64,000 nt of DNA from Pseudomonadota bacterium (lineage in GTDB: Bacteria > Myxococcota_A > UBA796 > SXON01), in the NCBI GenBank assembly GCA_030685065.1, contig JAUXQH010000057.1:60393-124392 (forward strand). Reading direction: 5' to 3'. The position numbers were made by a program, and so were the translations under genes. The stretch's first letter is position 1, and each line of letters opens with the position of its first letter. Positions 1 to 8,671 of the stretch are shown here, piece by piece. The notes beneath the pieces are model-generated. The model was not told where the DNA came from and ran no database searches. It saw nothing but the letters and a program-made list of their open reading frames with translations.

Positions 1-1
1 C

Positions 2-46
2 GAGGGCGGCGAGAAGCCCGCGCTCACGACGCTGGAAGGCGGATGA
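2..46 (+). CDS. ccmE: C-terminal fragment, probably CcmE (partial)
   Basis: Only the last 14 codons of a gene entering from the left edge are visible, ending in TGA at 44-46. The stop overlaps the ATG of the next gene (ATGA), so the two are translationally coupled. The residues are a polar tail with no diagnostic motif. The CcmE name is inferred only from position: the heme chaperone gene normally lies directly before ccmF in System I operons. Confidence 0.4.
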   Translation, partial: EGGEKPALTTLEGG

Positions 47-2037
47 CCGGCTACATCGGCCAGGCCTTCGTCCTCCTGGGGCTCGCCTGCGCGGCGACCG
101 GTGCCGTCGCCGGCTTCGGCGCGGGGGCGATGCGCTCGGCGACCGGCTGGATGTGGGCGCGTCGCCTCGCGTACGCATTCTCCGCGTGCATGGTATTGGC
201 GAACTTCACCATGGAGTACGCGCTCCTCACCCACGACTTCTCGGTGCGCTACGTCGCCCAGGTCGGCAGCCTCGACTCCCCCACGCACATCACGATCGTG
301 AGCCTCTGGTCCTCGCTCGAGGGCTCGATCCTGTTCTGGGGCCTGATCCTCGGGGTGTACGTGGCGGCGGCCACCTGGTCGAACAAGGACCAGAACCCCT
401 CCACGATGCCCTGGGCCACCGGTGTGTGGCTCTCCGTGGGCACGTTCTTCTGCTTCCTGCTCGCGGGGCCGGCCAACGCCTTCCTCCCGGCGCCGTTCCC
501 GGTCCCGATGGACGGTCCGGGCCCGAACCCGCTCCTCCAGAACCACGTCCTCATGATCATCCACCCGCCGATGCTCTACCTGGGCTACGTCGGGATGACG
601 ATTCCGTTCGGTATCGCCGCCGGCGCGCTGTTCGCCGGCCGCCTCGAGGCGGCGCAGATCGCGCCCCTGCGCCGCTGGTTGATGGTCGCGTGGGGGTTCC
701 TGACCGTCGGGATCACGCTCGGCGGCTGGTGGGCCTACGAGGTGCTCGGCTGGGGCGGGTACTGGGCGTGGGATCCGGTCGAGAACGCCTCGCTGCTCCC
801 CTGGCTCACCGCGACGGCCGCGCTGCACGCAGCGATGCTGCCCCACCGCCGGGGAGCCCTCAAGGGCTGGACCGTGACGCTCGTGATCGCGAGCTTCCTC
901 CTGACGCTGCTCGGCACGTTCATGACGCGCAGCGGCGTCTTCAACTCGGTCCACTCGTTCAGCCAGTCGGACATCGGCCCGACGATCCTCGCGTTCTTGT
1001 CCCTCTGCCTGGTCTTCTCCGTCGTGCTCCTGGCCCTGCGCGTCGACAAGCTCGAGGGGGAAGGCGCGGTCGTGGCGGTCGTGAGCCGGGAGACAGCGTT
1101 CCTCCTCAACAACCTGCTGTTCGTGGCGCTCACCTTCACGGTGCTGGTCGGGACCACGTTTCCGCTGCTGGCCGAGGCGATCCGAGGCGTGAAGCTCTCG
1201 GTCGGCGAGCCCTACTTCAACCGGATGGCCGTCCCGATCGGCGTCGCGATCCTGTTCCTGATGGGCGTCGGCCCGGCGCTCCCCTGGGGGCAGGCGTCGA
1301 TGGAGAAGGTCCGTGCGCAGGTGCTTCCGCCCCTCGGCCTCGGCATCTCGGCGGTCGTCGTCGGGCTGGCGGTGGGGCTGCGCGAGCCCTGGCCGCTCCT
1401 CACGCTCGGGTGCGGCGGCTTCTCGATCTACGTCACCCTGCGGGAGATGAGCGCGCCGGTGCGCGCCCAGGCAGCGGCGATGGGCCCCGGCGGGAACGTG
1501 CTCTCCGCGTTGCCCCGCGCGCTCGCCCAGAGCAACCGCCGCATCGGCGGCTACATCGTGCACCTCGGCATCATCTGCATGATCCTCGCGATCGCGCTGT
1601 CGTCCGCCTACGGGGTCGACGCGGAGACGCGGATGGCCAAGGGTGAGTGCGTCGCCTTCGAGGGCTACGACGTGTGCTTCGAGGCGGCCCGCACCGTGAG
1701 CGAGTCCAACCGCACCCTTCAGGTGGCCGACTTCCGCGCGACCAAGGGGGGTGAGTCAGCCCTGATGTCCCCGGCGCTCGCGACGTACCCCGGCATGATG
1801 ACGCCCATCGGCTCCCCCGACGTGCACACCACGCTCGGCTACGACCTCTACCTCTCCCTCATGAGCATCAACGGCGAGACCGTCGGCGTCCACATGTTCC
1901 GCAAGCCCGTGGTGGTGTGGATCTGGCTCGGCGCGGCCCTCGCGGCGCTCGGCACGATGATGTCGCTGGTGCCGTCGCGCGTTCCCAAGGGAGTGGCCGC
2001 GGCGGATCCGGCGATGGCCGAGGCGGCGGGCAAATGA
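43..2037 (+). CDS. ccmF: Cytochrome c heme lyase subunit CcmF
   Basis: Integral membrane protein of System I cytochrome c biogenesis, which attaches heme to CXXCH motifs of apocytochromes at the outer face of the inner membrane. At 664 residues it has the usual family length. Many hydrophobic helices are visible and the tryptophan-rich WWD heme-handling segment (GWGGYWAWDPVEN) lies at about residues 236-248. A large periplasmic loop precedes the last helix. The ATG overlaps the upstream stop, and its own TGA overlaps the ATG of ccmG, so it sits within a tightly coupled ccm operon. Confidence 0.95.
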   Translation: MTGYIGQAFVLLGLACAATGAVAGFGAGAMRSATGWMWARRLAYAFSACMVLANFTMEYALLTHDFSVRYVAQVGSLDSPTHITIVSLWSSLEGSILFWGLILGVYVAAATWSNKDQNPSTMPWATGVWLSVGTFFCFLLAGPANAFLPAPFPVPMDGPGPNPLLQNHVLMIIHPPMLYLGYVGMTIPFGIAAGALFAGRLEAAQIAPLRRWLMVAWGFLTVGITLGGWWAYEVLGWGGYWAWDPVENASLLPWLTATAALHAAMLPHRRGALKGWTVTLVIASFLLTLLGTFMTRSGVFNSVHSFSQSDIGPTILAFLSLCLVFSVVLLALRVDKLEGEGAVVAVVSRETAFLLNNLLFVALTFTVLVGTTFPLLAEAIRGVKLSVGEPYFNRMAVPIGVAILFLMGVGPALPWGQASMEKVRAQVLPPLGLGISAVVVGLAVGLREPWPLLTLGCGGFSIYVTLREMSAPVRAQAAAMGPGGNVLSALPRALAQSNRRIGGYIVHLGIICMILAIALSSAYGVDAETRMAKGECVAFEGYDVCFEAARTVSESNRTLQVADFRATKGGESALMSPALATYPGMMTPIGSPDVHTTLGYDLYLSLMSINGETVGVHMFRKPVVVWIWLGAALAALGTMMSLVPSRVPKGVAAADPAMAEAAGK

Positions 2038-2630
2038 TGGAGGCCCTGCTCGTGTGGGGGCTCGGAGTGACCGTGCTCCTCGCGCTCGGCATCGCGATGC
2101 GGAAGCGCGTGAACCTCAAGGTGTGGATCGGCGGCATCGTCGTGACCGCGCCGCTCGTGCTGGTCCTCGGGCTCGGGTTCCAGAACGATCCCCACCAGAT
2201 CGACTCGCCGCTCATCGGCCGCCCGGCCCCCGACTTCGTCCTCTCGCCGATCGACGGCGGCGCCCCCGTACGCCTGTCGGAGCAGCGCGGGCAGCCCGCG
2301 GTCGTGAACTTCTGGGCCACCTGGTGCGTGCCGTGCAAGACCGAGCACCGCACCCTCGTGGCCGTCGCGCAGCGCCTGGAGGGCAAGGTGAGGTTTTTCG
2401 GGGTCGTCTACCAAGACGAACCCGCGAAGATCCAGGCCTGGCTCGACAAGATGGGCGGCGCCTATCCGCAGCTCTTGGACGTGGGGGCAAAGGCCGCCAT
2501 CGCGTACGGAGTCTACGGCGTCCCGGAGACCTACATCGTGGATGGAAACGGCGTCATCACCTACAAGTTCACCGGTCCCGTCGAGCCCCAGAGCTTGATG
2601 GAACAGCTCACTCCGCTGGTGGGATCGTGA
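2034..2630 (+). CDS. ccmG: Thiol:disulfide oxidoreductase CcmG/DsbE (TlpA-like)
   Basis: Membrane-anchored periplasmic thioredoxin-fold reductant that keeps apocytochrome c cysteines reduced for heme ligation. Two hydrophobic stretches occupy about residues 1-55. The TlpA-like domain follows, with the active site WCVPC at residues 97-101 and the cis-Pro region VPETYIVD near the C terminus. The predicted length is 198 residues. The start is the first of two adjacent ATGs at 2034, overlapping the ccmF stop by 4 bp; the second at 2037 is possible. Confidence 0.93.
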   Translation: MMEALLVWGLGVTVLLALGIAMRKRVNLKVWIGGIVVTAPLVLVLGLGFQNDPHQIDSPLIGRPAPDFVLSPIDGGAPVRLSEQRGQPAVVNFWATWCVPCKTEHRTLVAVAQRLEGKVRFFGVVYQDEPAKIQAWLDKMGGAYPQLLDVGAKAAIAYGVYGVPETYIVDGNGVITYKFTGPVEPQSLMEQLTPLVGS

Positions 2631-3217
2631 TGTTGCTCCTCGTCGCCACGGTCTTCGCGCAGGCGCCCGCCCCCGTTGTCGAGCCCGCGCCGATCGCCGA
2701 GCCCGCGCCGGCGGTGGCGGCGGCCCCCGCCATCGACCCCTCCGACCTCATCGGTGCGCCCGCCGGCCCCCCCGTCACGGGAGAGGCCCTCCGCGAGAAG
2801 ACGCACGCCATCGCCAAGCTCATGCGCTGCCCCGTTTGCCAGGGCCTCTCCGTGGCGGACAGCCGCTCCGAGAGCGCCCTCGCGATGAAGGACGAGGTCC
2901 AGGATCTCGTCGCGCAGGGCTACGACGCGGATCAGGTGCTGCTCTACTTCGAGGCGAGCTACGGCGAGTTCATTCGTCTCGAGCCCAAGTTCGAGGGTGT
3001 GAACCTGCTCGTGTGGGGCGCGCCGCTCCTGCTGCTGCTCGGGGGAGGCGGCTGGATTTTCTGGTCCGTGTTCGCGGCGGGTCGCCGCCGTTCGGCATCG
3101 CCGTCGGCTCCGACCGTGTCGCTCTCCAAGGAGGCGTCCGCCGCGCCGTCCCCCTCGTCCCCCGAGGACGATGCCCTGGCCGCCTACCTGCGGCGTGTCC
3201 GCGAGGAGTCCCGTTGA
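2630..3217 (+). CDS. ccmH: Cytochrome c maturation thioredoxin-like CcmH
   Basis: Periplasmic, membrane-anchored oxidoreductase of System I that handles the apocytochrome disulfide with CcmG. A short N-terminal signal (LLLVATVFAQA) is followed by a Pro/Ala-rich linker, which is unusual for the family. The core motif RCPVCQGLSVADS carries redox cysteines C67 and C70. A C-terminal transmembrane helix (VNLLVWGAPLLLLL) precedes a Ser-rich cytoplasmic tail. The ATG shares its A with the ccmG stop (TGATG). At about 195 residues it is somewhat longer than minimal CcmH because of the linker and tail. Confidence 0.93.
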   Translation: MLLLVATVFAQAPAPVVEPAPIAEPAPAVAAAPAIDPSDLIGAPAGPPVTGEALREKTHAIAKLMRCPVCQGLSVADSRSESALAMKDEVQDLVAQGYDADQVLLYFEASYGEFIRLEPKFEGVNLLVWGAPLLLLLGGGGWIFWSVFAAGRRRSASPSAPTVSLSKEASAAPSPSSPEDDALAAYLRRVREESR

Positions 3218-4584
3218 CCCCCCCGACCGATTGGACGCCCGGCGTCACCGTGCTCGTCGCGGCGCTCTTCCTCGGCGCCATCGTGGTGGCGTGGAGCCGC
3301 CGCGGCGCCTCCCTGCCCGCGGTGCAGAACACCCGACGCGACGAGCTCGACCGCCAGAAGGACGCCTTCTACGGCCTCCTGCGCGAGCACAACGCGGCGC
3401 GAACCCCCGCCAGCGGCCCCGAGTGGGCTGCCGAGCGGGACCGCCTCGAGCTGGAAGCCGCGCGGGTCCTGCGCGATCTGGACAGCCTTCGCCAACAGCA
3501 CGTGGGTGACCCCTCCCCCGCCCCGTCCGCGCCGCTCCCGAGCGGGTTCAGCGCCAGGAACCCGCGGCTCGTGGGCGCCTTGTGGGGCGGCGGAGCGGTG
3601 CTGTTCGTGTCCGGCCTCGCGTTCACGTTGCAGGAATTCGCCGCGCCTCGGCCCGAGGGCGGCACGATGACCGGAAACAACAACCCCGGCGGATCGGGAG
3701 GCGCCGGATCGGGAGAGGCCGGAGCGCCCGCGCTGAGCGCCGCGCAGGAGGCGCAGCTCGCCCGGCTCAAGCTCGCGGTCGACGCCACGCCGGACGACGT
3801 CGCCGCGCGCAACGCGTTCGGGCATGCGCTGCTCCACGCGGGCAAGCTGATGGATGCGTACAAAGAGGGTGAAGCCGTAGTGAAGCTGCGTGCCGACGAT
3901 CCGGAGGCGCGCACCCACCAGGCGATCGTGCTCATCGCCATCGGCAACGCGGCCACCGCCGCCACCGCCCTCGACAAGGTGATCGCCGGCAACCCCGCGT
4001 TCGCCGAGGCGCTCGCCTATCGCGGCGCCCTCCACTACCAGGCGGGCGAGAGCGATCAGGCCATCGCCCTGCTCGAGCGCGCGATCACGGCGGACCCGGA
4101 CCTGACGGCCTCGGTCGGCCCCCTCATCGACGCCGCGAGGTCCGGAACGGGCCCGAAGGCCGCCACCAACGCGGCGGGATCGGCCTCCAGCACCGGGCCG
4201 GCCTCGACGGAGCCGCCCGGTGCCCCCTCGCCCGAGACCGTGACCGGCACCCTCACGCTCGACCCGAGCGTCGCCGCCAAGACGAAGCCCGGGGATGTCC
4301 TGTTCCTCTCCGCGCGCGCCCCCGGAGTGACCGGCGGCCCACCGACGTGGACCCAGAAGCAGGTCACCGTCGAGAGCTTCCCGCTGACCTTCGCCCTCGG
4401 CCCGGCCGACGCGATGATCAAGGGAATCCCGACCCCCGGCGAGCTCGTCATCACCGCGCGCATCGACCGCGACGGCAACGCGATGACCAAGTCAGCCGAC
4501 GACCTCGTCGGCAAGAGCGCCCCGTTGAAGCCGGGCACCACGAACGTGACCATCACGCTCGCGGCCGCCGGACCTACCCCGTGA
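3214..4584 (+). CDS. ccmI: CcmI/CycH-like TPR apocytochrome chaperone
   Basis: Assembly factor that presents apocytochromes to CcmF/CcmH. The N-terminal helix (VTVLVAALFLGAIVVAW) is followed by a charged coiled region, a second hydrophobic segment, tetratricopeptide-like repeats at about residues 180-310, and a C-terminal beta domain (PGDVLFLSARAPG, PLTFALGPADAM, TARIDRDGNA) typical of CycH-type CcmI. I chose the TTG at 3214 because it overlaps the ccmH stop (TTGA), matching the coupling in the rest of the operon, and it places the first helix at the N terminus. No ATG fits. The 3' end overlaps the convergent gene by 11 bp. Confidence 0.88.
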   Translation: MTPPTDWTPGVTVLVAALFLGAIVVAWSRRGASLPAVQNTRRDELDRQKDAFYGLLREHNAARTPASGPEWAAERDRLELEAARVLRDLDSLRQQHVGDPSPAPSAPLPSGFSARNPRLVGALWGGGAVLFVSGLAFTLQEFAAPRPEGGTMTGNNNPGGSGGAGSGEAGAPALSAAQEAQLARLKLAVDATPDDVAARNAFGHALLHAGKLMDAYKEGEAVVKLRADDPEARTHQAIVLIAIGNAATAATALDKVIAGNPAFAEALAYRGALHYQAGESDQAIALLERAITADPDLTASVGPLIDAARSGTGPKAATNAAGSASSTGPASTEPPGAPSPETVTGTLTLDPSVAAKTKPGDVLFLSARAPGVTGGPPTWTQKQVTVESFPLTFALGPADAMIKGIPTPGELVITARIDRDGNAMTKSADDLVGKSAPLKPGTTNVTITLAAAGPTP

Positions 4585-4960
4585 GCTGCTTGGACGCGTA
4601 GTAGGCCTTGACCTCGGGGTCCCCCAGGAACACGAGCGTCAGGATGCCGAAGATCATCGAGAAGGTGCTGCACGTCAGGATGCAGCAGATCTCGGCGATG
4701 GCGATCCCCTTCGGCGGGCGGAGGCCAGCGTGGTTGCTGGACAAGTGCTTGGCGCCGCTGATGATCTCCAGGATCCCGATCGGGATGAGGACGAACACCG
4801 GACAGCAGAACACCAGCCCGAGGCCGAACGTGGCCAGGCCCCAGGAGAGGCCCGCGAGCGTCCAGGCGAGGGCGCCCATGAGGTTGAAGATGCCGCCGAT
4901 GAGGTGCATCACCCCGATGGCCTGGACCTTTCCGGGTGGCGGAGCGAGCACGTCGGCCAT
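4574..4960 (-). CDS. Small polytopic membrane protein
   Basis: A 128-residue protein with three to four hydrophobic segments (GVMHLIGGIFNLMGALAW, LATFGLGLVFCCPVFVLIPIG, AICCILT-like region, MIFGILTLVFLG) and an acidic C-terminal tail. I do not recognise a family beyond general resemblance to small four-helix inner-membrane proteins. The stop lies inside the end of ccmI on the other strand. It sits 2 bp after the gene ending at 4963, so the two are probably co-transcribed. Confidence 0.75.
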   Translation of the reverse strand: MADVLAPPPGKVQAIGVMHLIGGIFNLMGALAWTLAGLSWGLATFGLGLVFCCPVFVLIPIGILEIISGAKHLSSNHAGLRPPKGIAIAEICCILTCSTFSMIFGILTLVFLGDPEVKAYYASKQLTG

Positions 4961-4962
4961 GG

Positions 4963-5169
4963 TCAGGGCGCCTGGTTGGGAGGCGCGGGGGGCGCCTTCT
5001 GGTCGAGGTGGCGCTGATAGAACCAGTCGAGCGTCACGAAGGTCCAGATCGCGGCGAGCGCGTTGCCGACGCCGGGCAGCAGGAACGCGAACGCCAAGCA
5101 GACGCTCGCAGTGCCGAAGATGCCGAGCGGCACGAGCACGAACTGGTAGAGGAAGGATTCAGAGTGCAT
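4963..5169 (-). CDS. Small membrane protein, unknown function
   Basis: A 68-residue protein with two hydrophobic helices (FVLVPLGIFGTASVCLAFAFLL and NALAAIWTFVTLDWFY) and a Pro-rich C-terminal tail. The start at 5169 is favoured over an upstream in-frame codon at 5190 because a GGAGGT Shine-Dalgarno lies a few bases before it. It lies directly upstream of the other small membrane protein with a 2-bp gap. No recognised domain. Confidence 0.7.
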   Translation of the reverse strand: MHSESFLYQFVLVPLGIFGTASVCLAFAFLLPGVGNALAAIWTFVTLDWFYQRHLDQKAPPAPPNQAP

Positions 5170-5456
5170 GAGACCTCCGGCGGCGCGCACGATAACACTC
5201 GACCCCTTGCTGAACCAGCGGCGGGTGGCACAACCGCGCTTGTCGCGAAGGAGCTGGTAGCCTCGCGTGACGATGCGGGCGGCACCTCAAGGGCGGTGAC
5301 CGGCGACCCAATCCAACCACGCGCCACCCGCGCCTCCGGGCTGCGAGCGTGCAGGGTCGATCGCACGCAAGAATATTCAGCGTTGATCCGTCTGACGACG
5401 ACGTGCGTGGTTGCGCTCCGAACGTCCCACCCCGACCATTGTGCCGGGAGCTCACG
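5170..5456. other. Divergent intergenic region
   Basis: This stretch separates the two small membrane genes (minus) from the subtilisin-like protease gene (plus). It holds the Shine-Dalgarno sequences of both flanking genes (GGAGGT on the minus strand, GGGAG before 5457) and should carry both promoters. I see no RNA gene, clear terminator or convincing sigma-70 boxes. Confidence 0.4.
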
Positions 5457-7880
5457 ATGCGCAACTATCCGACCGCCTACTTCAAGTTTGCCTTCCCCAC
5501 AACCACCGGTGTCATCGGCGCCGTGTTCCTCACGACGGTCCTGGCCGGCTGCCGGGCCGTGCCCCCGGAGAAGCCGGACACCGGGGACACCGGAGATTGC
5601 GACACCGAGTTCGACCTCAGCGGCGCCGCGACCATCGAGACCTACTCGGCCGCCGGCAAGATCCGGCTGAACCTCCGGGTGGACCAATTCAACTTGGGGC
5701 CCGCGGCGGGCGCGCAGCAGCTAAGCGCCGAGCTCGGGCAGCTCCGGGCGATCATGTCGAAGCTCGTGGGCGGCGTCTACCAGGCGCCCGGGCCGGTGCT
5801 GCTTGCGACAGGGCCCGCGCCGATCGTCCTCTGGGCGCCGCAGAGCCCGCGCCCGCTGTTCGCGGGGGAGTGGACGGTGCCCGTGGGCAGGCTTCTGAGC
5901 ATCGAGGCGGACGTGAGCTCGGTTGTGGTGACCGACGCCAGCGGGGACGACCACGACGTGCTCTTCGGCCCCCTCGCCAGCCCCACCGGCGTACTCAGGT
6001 TCAAGCCGCCTCCGGGCACCACTCCCATGGAAGTCACCAACTCGGGCTTGAAGGGCTGGGAGATGGTTCTCCCCGCGGGATCGTCGGGGTCGCTCCACCT
6101 CCAGCTGGACGGGACATACCGGCTGGACAGCGACCTGAAGGGCAACGCGGCGACGTTCACGCGCCCATTCGAGTTCTCCAGGCGCCGCCTCGTCGTCCGG
6201 TACGCGTCGGGCACGAGCTCGACGGCGATCGCGGCGTTGGAGGACCAGACCGAGGCGGAGACCGTATGGACCAGCTTCACCGGGCTCAAGGCCGTGGAGT
6301 TCGACGGCACGGACTGGTGGTCGATCACGGAGCGGTACCTCCAGTACCGCGCCTCGCCGATCGTCGAGTTCGTGAGCCTCGACCCGTACATGCGCAACAT
6401 GACCGAGCACGACCCGGGCTACATGGACGACTACTGGTACGCGGACGAGCAGGGACACCTGTGGGACATCCGGGTCGCGCCTTCGGACGATTCGTCCACG
6501 GACTACGCTTGGGACGACAGCGAGGGCAGTCGAGACGTGGTGCTCGGCTTCATCGACGGCGGGCTCGACTACAACCATCCGGATCTCGTGAACAACCTGT
6601 ACGTGAACGTGGACGAGTTCCCGGACGGGCTGGTGGCCACCTGCGGGCTCGATCCCATGTCGACGGGGATGACCATCGAGATGGCGCTCGACTTCGACGA
6701 GGACGGCGTCTTTACCCTGCACGACCTCAACGCGGGCCTCGTCGACGAGACCGTGCGTGACGACACGCTCGATCTGCTCGACCTGTGCGGGTACCCCGTG
6801 AGCGCCACCGCGAGCACCGCGGCCTACGACTACGATCCCCTGAACCCCATCGTGCAGGCCGACGACTTCCTCGAGACCTTTGCGGACGCTGACGACACGG
6901 ACGGGAACGGCTTCGTGGACGACTTCTTCGGGGCCAACTTCAGGTCGCTCGACTCCCGATGCGCGGACGGCACCTTCGCGGCGGCCACGTGCGACCCGTG
7001 GGACATCAATCCGGACGACCGCTGCAACACGGGGCTCCCGCACTGCGACGAGACGTTCGGCATCCAACACGGCACGCAGATGGCCGGCATCGCCGCCGCC
7101 GAGGGCAACAACGCCCGGAGCATCGCCGGCGTCATCGGGCAGGTCCGGATTCTCGAGGCCCGGTCGGACAACGCCGACGTCTCGACGATCCTGAGCTTCT
7201 CGCAGACGATGGAGGCGGCCGACTACCTCATCGCGGAGGGGGCGCACGTGATCGTCTGCCCGTGGGGGAGCGTGATGGATATTCCGCCCGAGTGCGCCGT
7301 CGACTTCGCGGCGGAGGTCGGCGCCGAGTACGAGGCCCGGACAGAGGCCCTGTTCGTGTTCGCCGCGGGCAACGAGGCGACCAACTGCGACGATCCGGAC
7401 CTGCTCTGCTTCCCCGGCGAGGCGGAGGCAGACAACCTGGTGGCGGTGGGCGCGACGCTCAACCTCCTCGAGAAGGACACCGTGACCGGCGACCCGAGCG
7501 GGATGATGACCGGGTACGCGACGTTCTCCAACTTCGGGGATGACACCATCGACATCGCGGCCCCCGGGGGGGAGGATCTCCCGTCGATCGCGAACGGGTT
7601 CGCGGACTACACGTGGGTGCAGTACTCGGCGGCAGTACGCTCCTACACCAGCGGCACCTCGGCCGCGTCCGCCATCGTGGGTGGGGCGGCGGCCCTGCGC
7701 CTCGCCGCGTGCACAGACCCGGTCGACGGGTCCGTGCTGAGGACCGCGCTGCTCGGCTCGGCGCAGGACCGGTCGACGGAGCTCACCGGCAGCGGGCCCT
7801 CGCTCTGCGGGGGCGGCCTGTGCATCGGCGGCGGCAGGTACCTCGACGCGGCCGAGTTCATCGCGGTATCCTGCCCTTGA
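5457..7880 (+). CDS. Subtilisin-like (S8) serine protease lipoprotein
   Basis: Predicted lipid-anchored extracytoplasmic protease of 807 residues. A signal peptide ends in the lipobox LAGC at about residue 29, followed by an Asp/Thr-rich linker. After a roughly 300-residue unassigned N-terminal region comes the catalytic domain: Asp in GFIDGGLDYNHPD (D367), His in QHGTQMAGIAA (H538), oxyanion Asn in FAAGNE, and Ser in SGTSAAS (S735). Between D and H lies a long insert with acidic, EF-hand-like segments (DFDEDGVFT, DADDTDGNGFVDD) that could bind calcium. The start at 5457 follows GGGAG and gives a proper signal peptide. It opens a run of secreted-protein genes. Confidence 0.88.
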   Translation: MRNYPTAYFKFAFPTTTGVIGAVFLTTVLAGCRAVPPEKPDTGDTGDCDTEFDLSGAATIETYSAAGKIRLNLRVDQFNLGPAAGAQQLSAELGQLRAIMSKLVGGVYQAPGPVLLATGPAPIVLWAPQSPRPLFAGEWTVPVGRLLSIEADVSSVVVTDASGDDHDVLFGPLASPTGVLRFKPPPGTTPMEVTNSGLKGWEMVLPAGSSGSLHLQLDGTYRLDSDLKGNAATFTRPFEFSRRRLVVRYASGTSSTAIAALEDQTEAETVWTSFTGLKAVEFDGTDWWSITERYLQYRASPIVEFVSLDPYMRNMTEHDPGYMDDYWYADEQGHLWDIRVAPSDDSSTDYAWDDSEGSRDVVLGFIDGGLDYNHPDLVNNLYVNVDEFPDGLVATCGLDPMSTGMTIEMALDFDEDGVFTLHDLNAGLVDETVRDDTLDLLDLCGYPVSATASTAAYDYDPLNPIVQADDFLETFADADDTDGNGFVDDFFGANFRSLDSRCADGTFAAATCDPWDINPDDRCNTGLPHCDETFGIQHGTQMAGIAAAEGNNARSIAGVIGQVRILEARSDNADVSTILSFSQTMEAADYLIAEGAHVIVCPWGSVMDIPPECAVDFAAEVGAEYEARTEALFVFAAGNEATNCDDPDLLCFPGEAEADNLVAVGATLNLLEKDTVTGDPSGMMTGYATFSNFGDDTIDIAAPGGEDLPSIANGFADYTWVQYSAAVRSYTSGTSAASAIVGGAAALRLAACTDPVDGSVLRTALLGSAQDRSTELTGSGPSLCGGGLCIGGGRYLDAAEFIAVSCP

Positions 7881-7887
7881 GGATGGC

Positions 7888-8574
7888 ATGATCCCATCGA
7901 TCGCCGCGCTGCTCTTCGGGTGCGCGGCCGCGCCAGGGCCTGCGGAGGAGCACGAGCTGGAGGACGACCACTCGTGCTCCACCGCCGACGAGGTGTGCGC
8001 GGCGATCAAGCGGGGCGGCTGGGAGCTCACCCTGCCCGCGGTGGGCACCACGGCGGACACCTGGTGGCAGGACACCTGCATCTCATCCGAGGAGGACGGC
8101 GAGTGGTACGGCCAGGAGGGGGTGGAGACGGAGGTCCGGCCCGGGTTCTGGTTCGACTACGTTGTCGACGGGAGCGCCTCTACGATGCGCTACCCCGACT
8201 GCGCCTTCGTCCGGTGGACAGACTTCCCCTCCACGATCGGCGAGGGAGACGGGCTCGACGGATTGCCGGTGGGCTGGCAGTTCGCCTACGGCACCGACGC
8301 GGGGAAGGTGGAGGAGCTGCTGCTCGCGGTCGAGGCTTCCTGGCACCGACGCCGGGGGCCCGCGACGGGGACGAATCTGTACGACGCGAACTACGTCTAC
8401 GACTGGCTCGCGTGGGAGGAGGACGGGCTCCACCGCTGGCGGTTCTGTCGGGTGTTCACAGACCAGTGGTCGTCCGTCTCGTCGCTCCTCTGCCACGACT
8501 ACACCTACTCGCCCGAGCGGCAGCTGCTCGCGGGCGTGGAGGAGATGGGGGACGAGCTGGAGTGCAGCCCATAG
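7888..8574 (+). CDS. Putative lipoprotein, unknown function
   Basis: A 228-residue protein with a very short signal ending in lipobox LFGC (Cys at residue 12). The mature part is acidic and rich in Trp, Tyr and six or more cysteines, consistent with a disulfide-stabilised surface protein. It begins 7 bp after the protease stop and is probably co-transcribed with it. No domain is recognised. A role as partner or inhibitor of the protease is possible from position only. Confidence 0.7.
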   Translation: MIPSIAALLFGCAAAPGPAEEHELEDDHSCSTADEVCAAIKRGGWELTLPAVGTTADTWWQDTCISSEEDGEWYGQEGVETEVRPGFWFDYVVDGSASTMRYPDCAFVRWTDFPSTIGEGDGLDGLPVGWQFAYGTDAGKVEELLLAVEASWHRRRGPATGTNLYDANYVYDWLAWEEDGLHRWRFCRVFTDQWSSVSSLLCHDYTYSPERQLLAGVEEMGDELECSP

Positions 8575-8671
8575 CGTTAGCGCTTTCTCGGTTCGTCGAT
8601 ATAGAAGAACCGAATCCCGGGCAGGAGCGTCGGCAGCGGCGTAGACTGCGTGAGGCCTTCCCGGAGCTCGA

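Noticed and set aside
5721..8081. Minus-strand open frame of 786 codons
   Set aside because: Shadow of the subtilisin-like gene, rich in Arg, Val and His with no recognisable domain.
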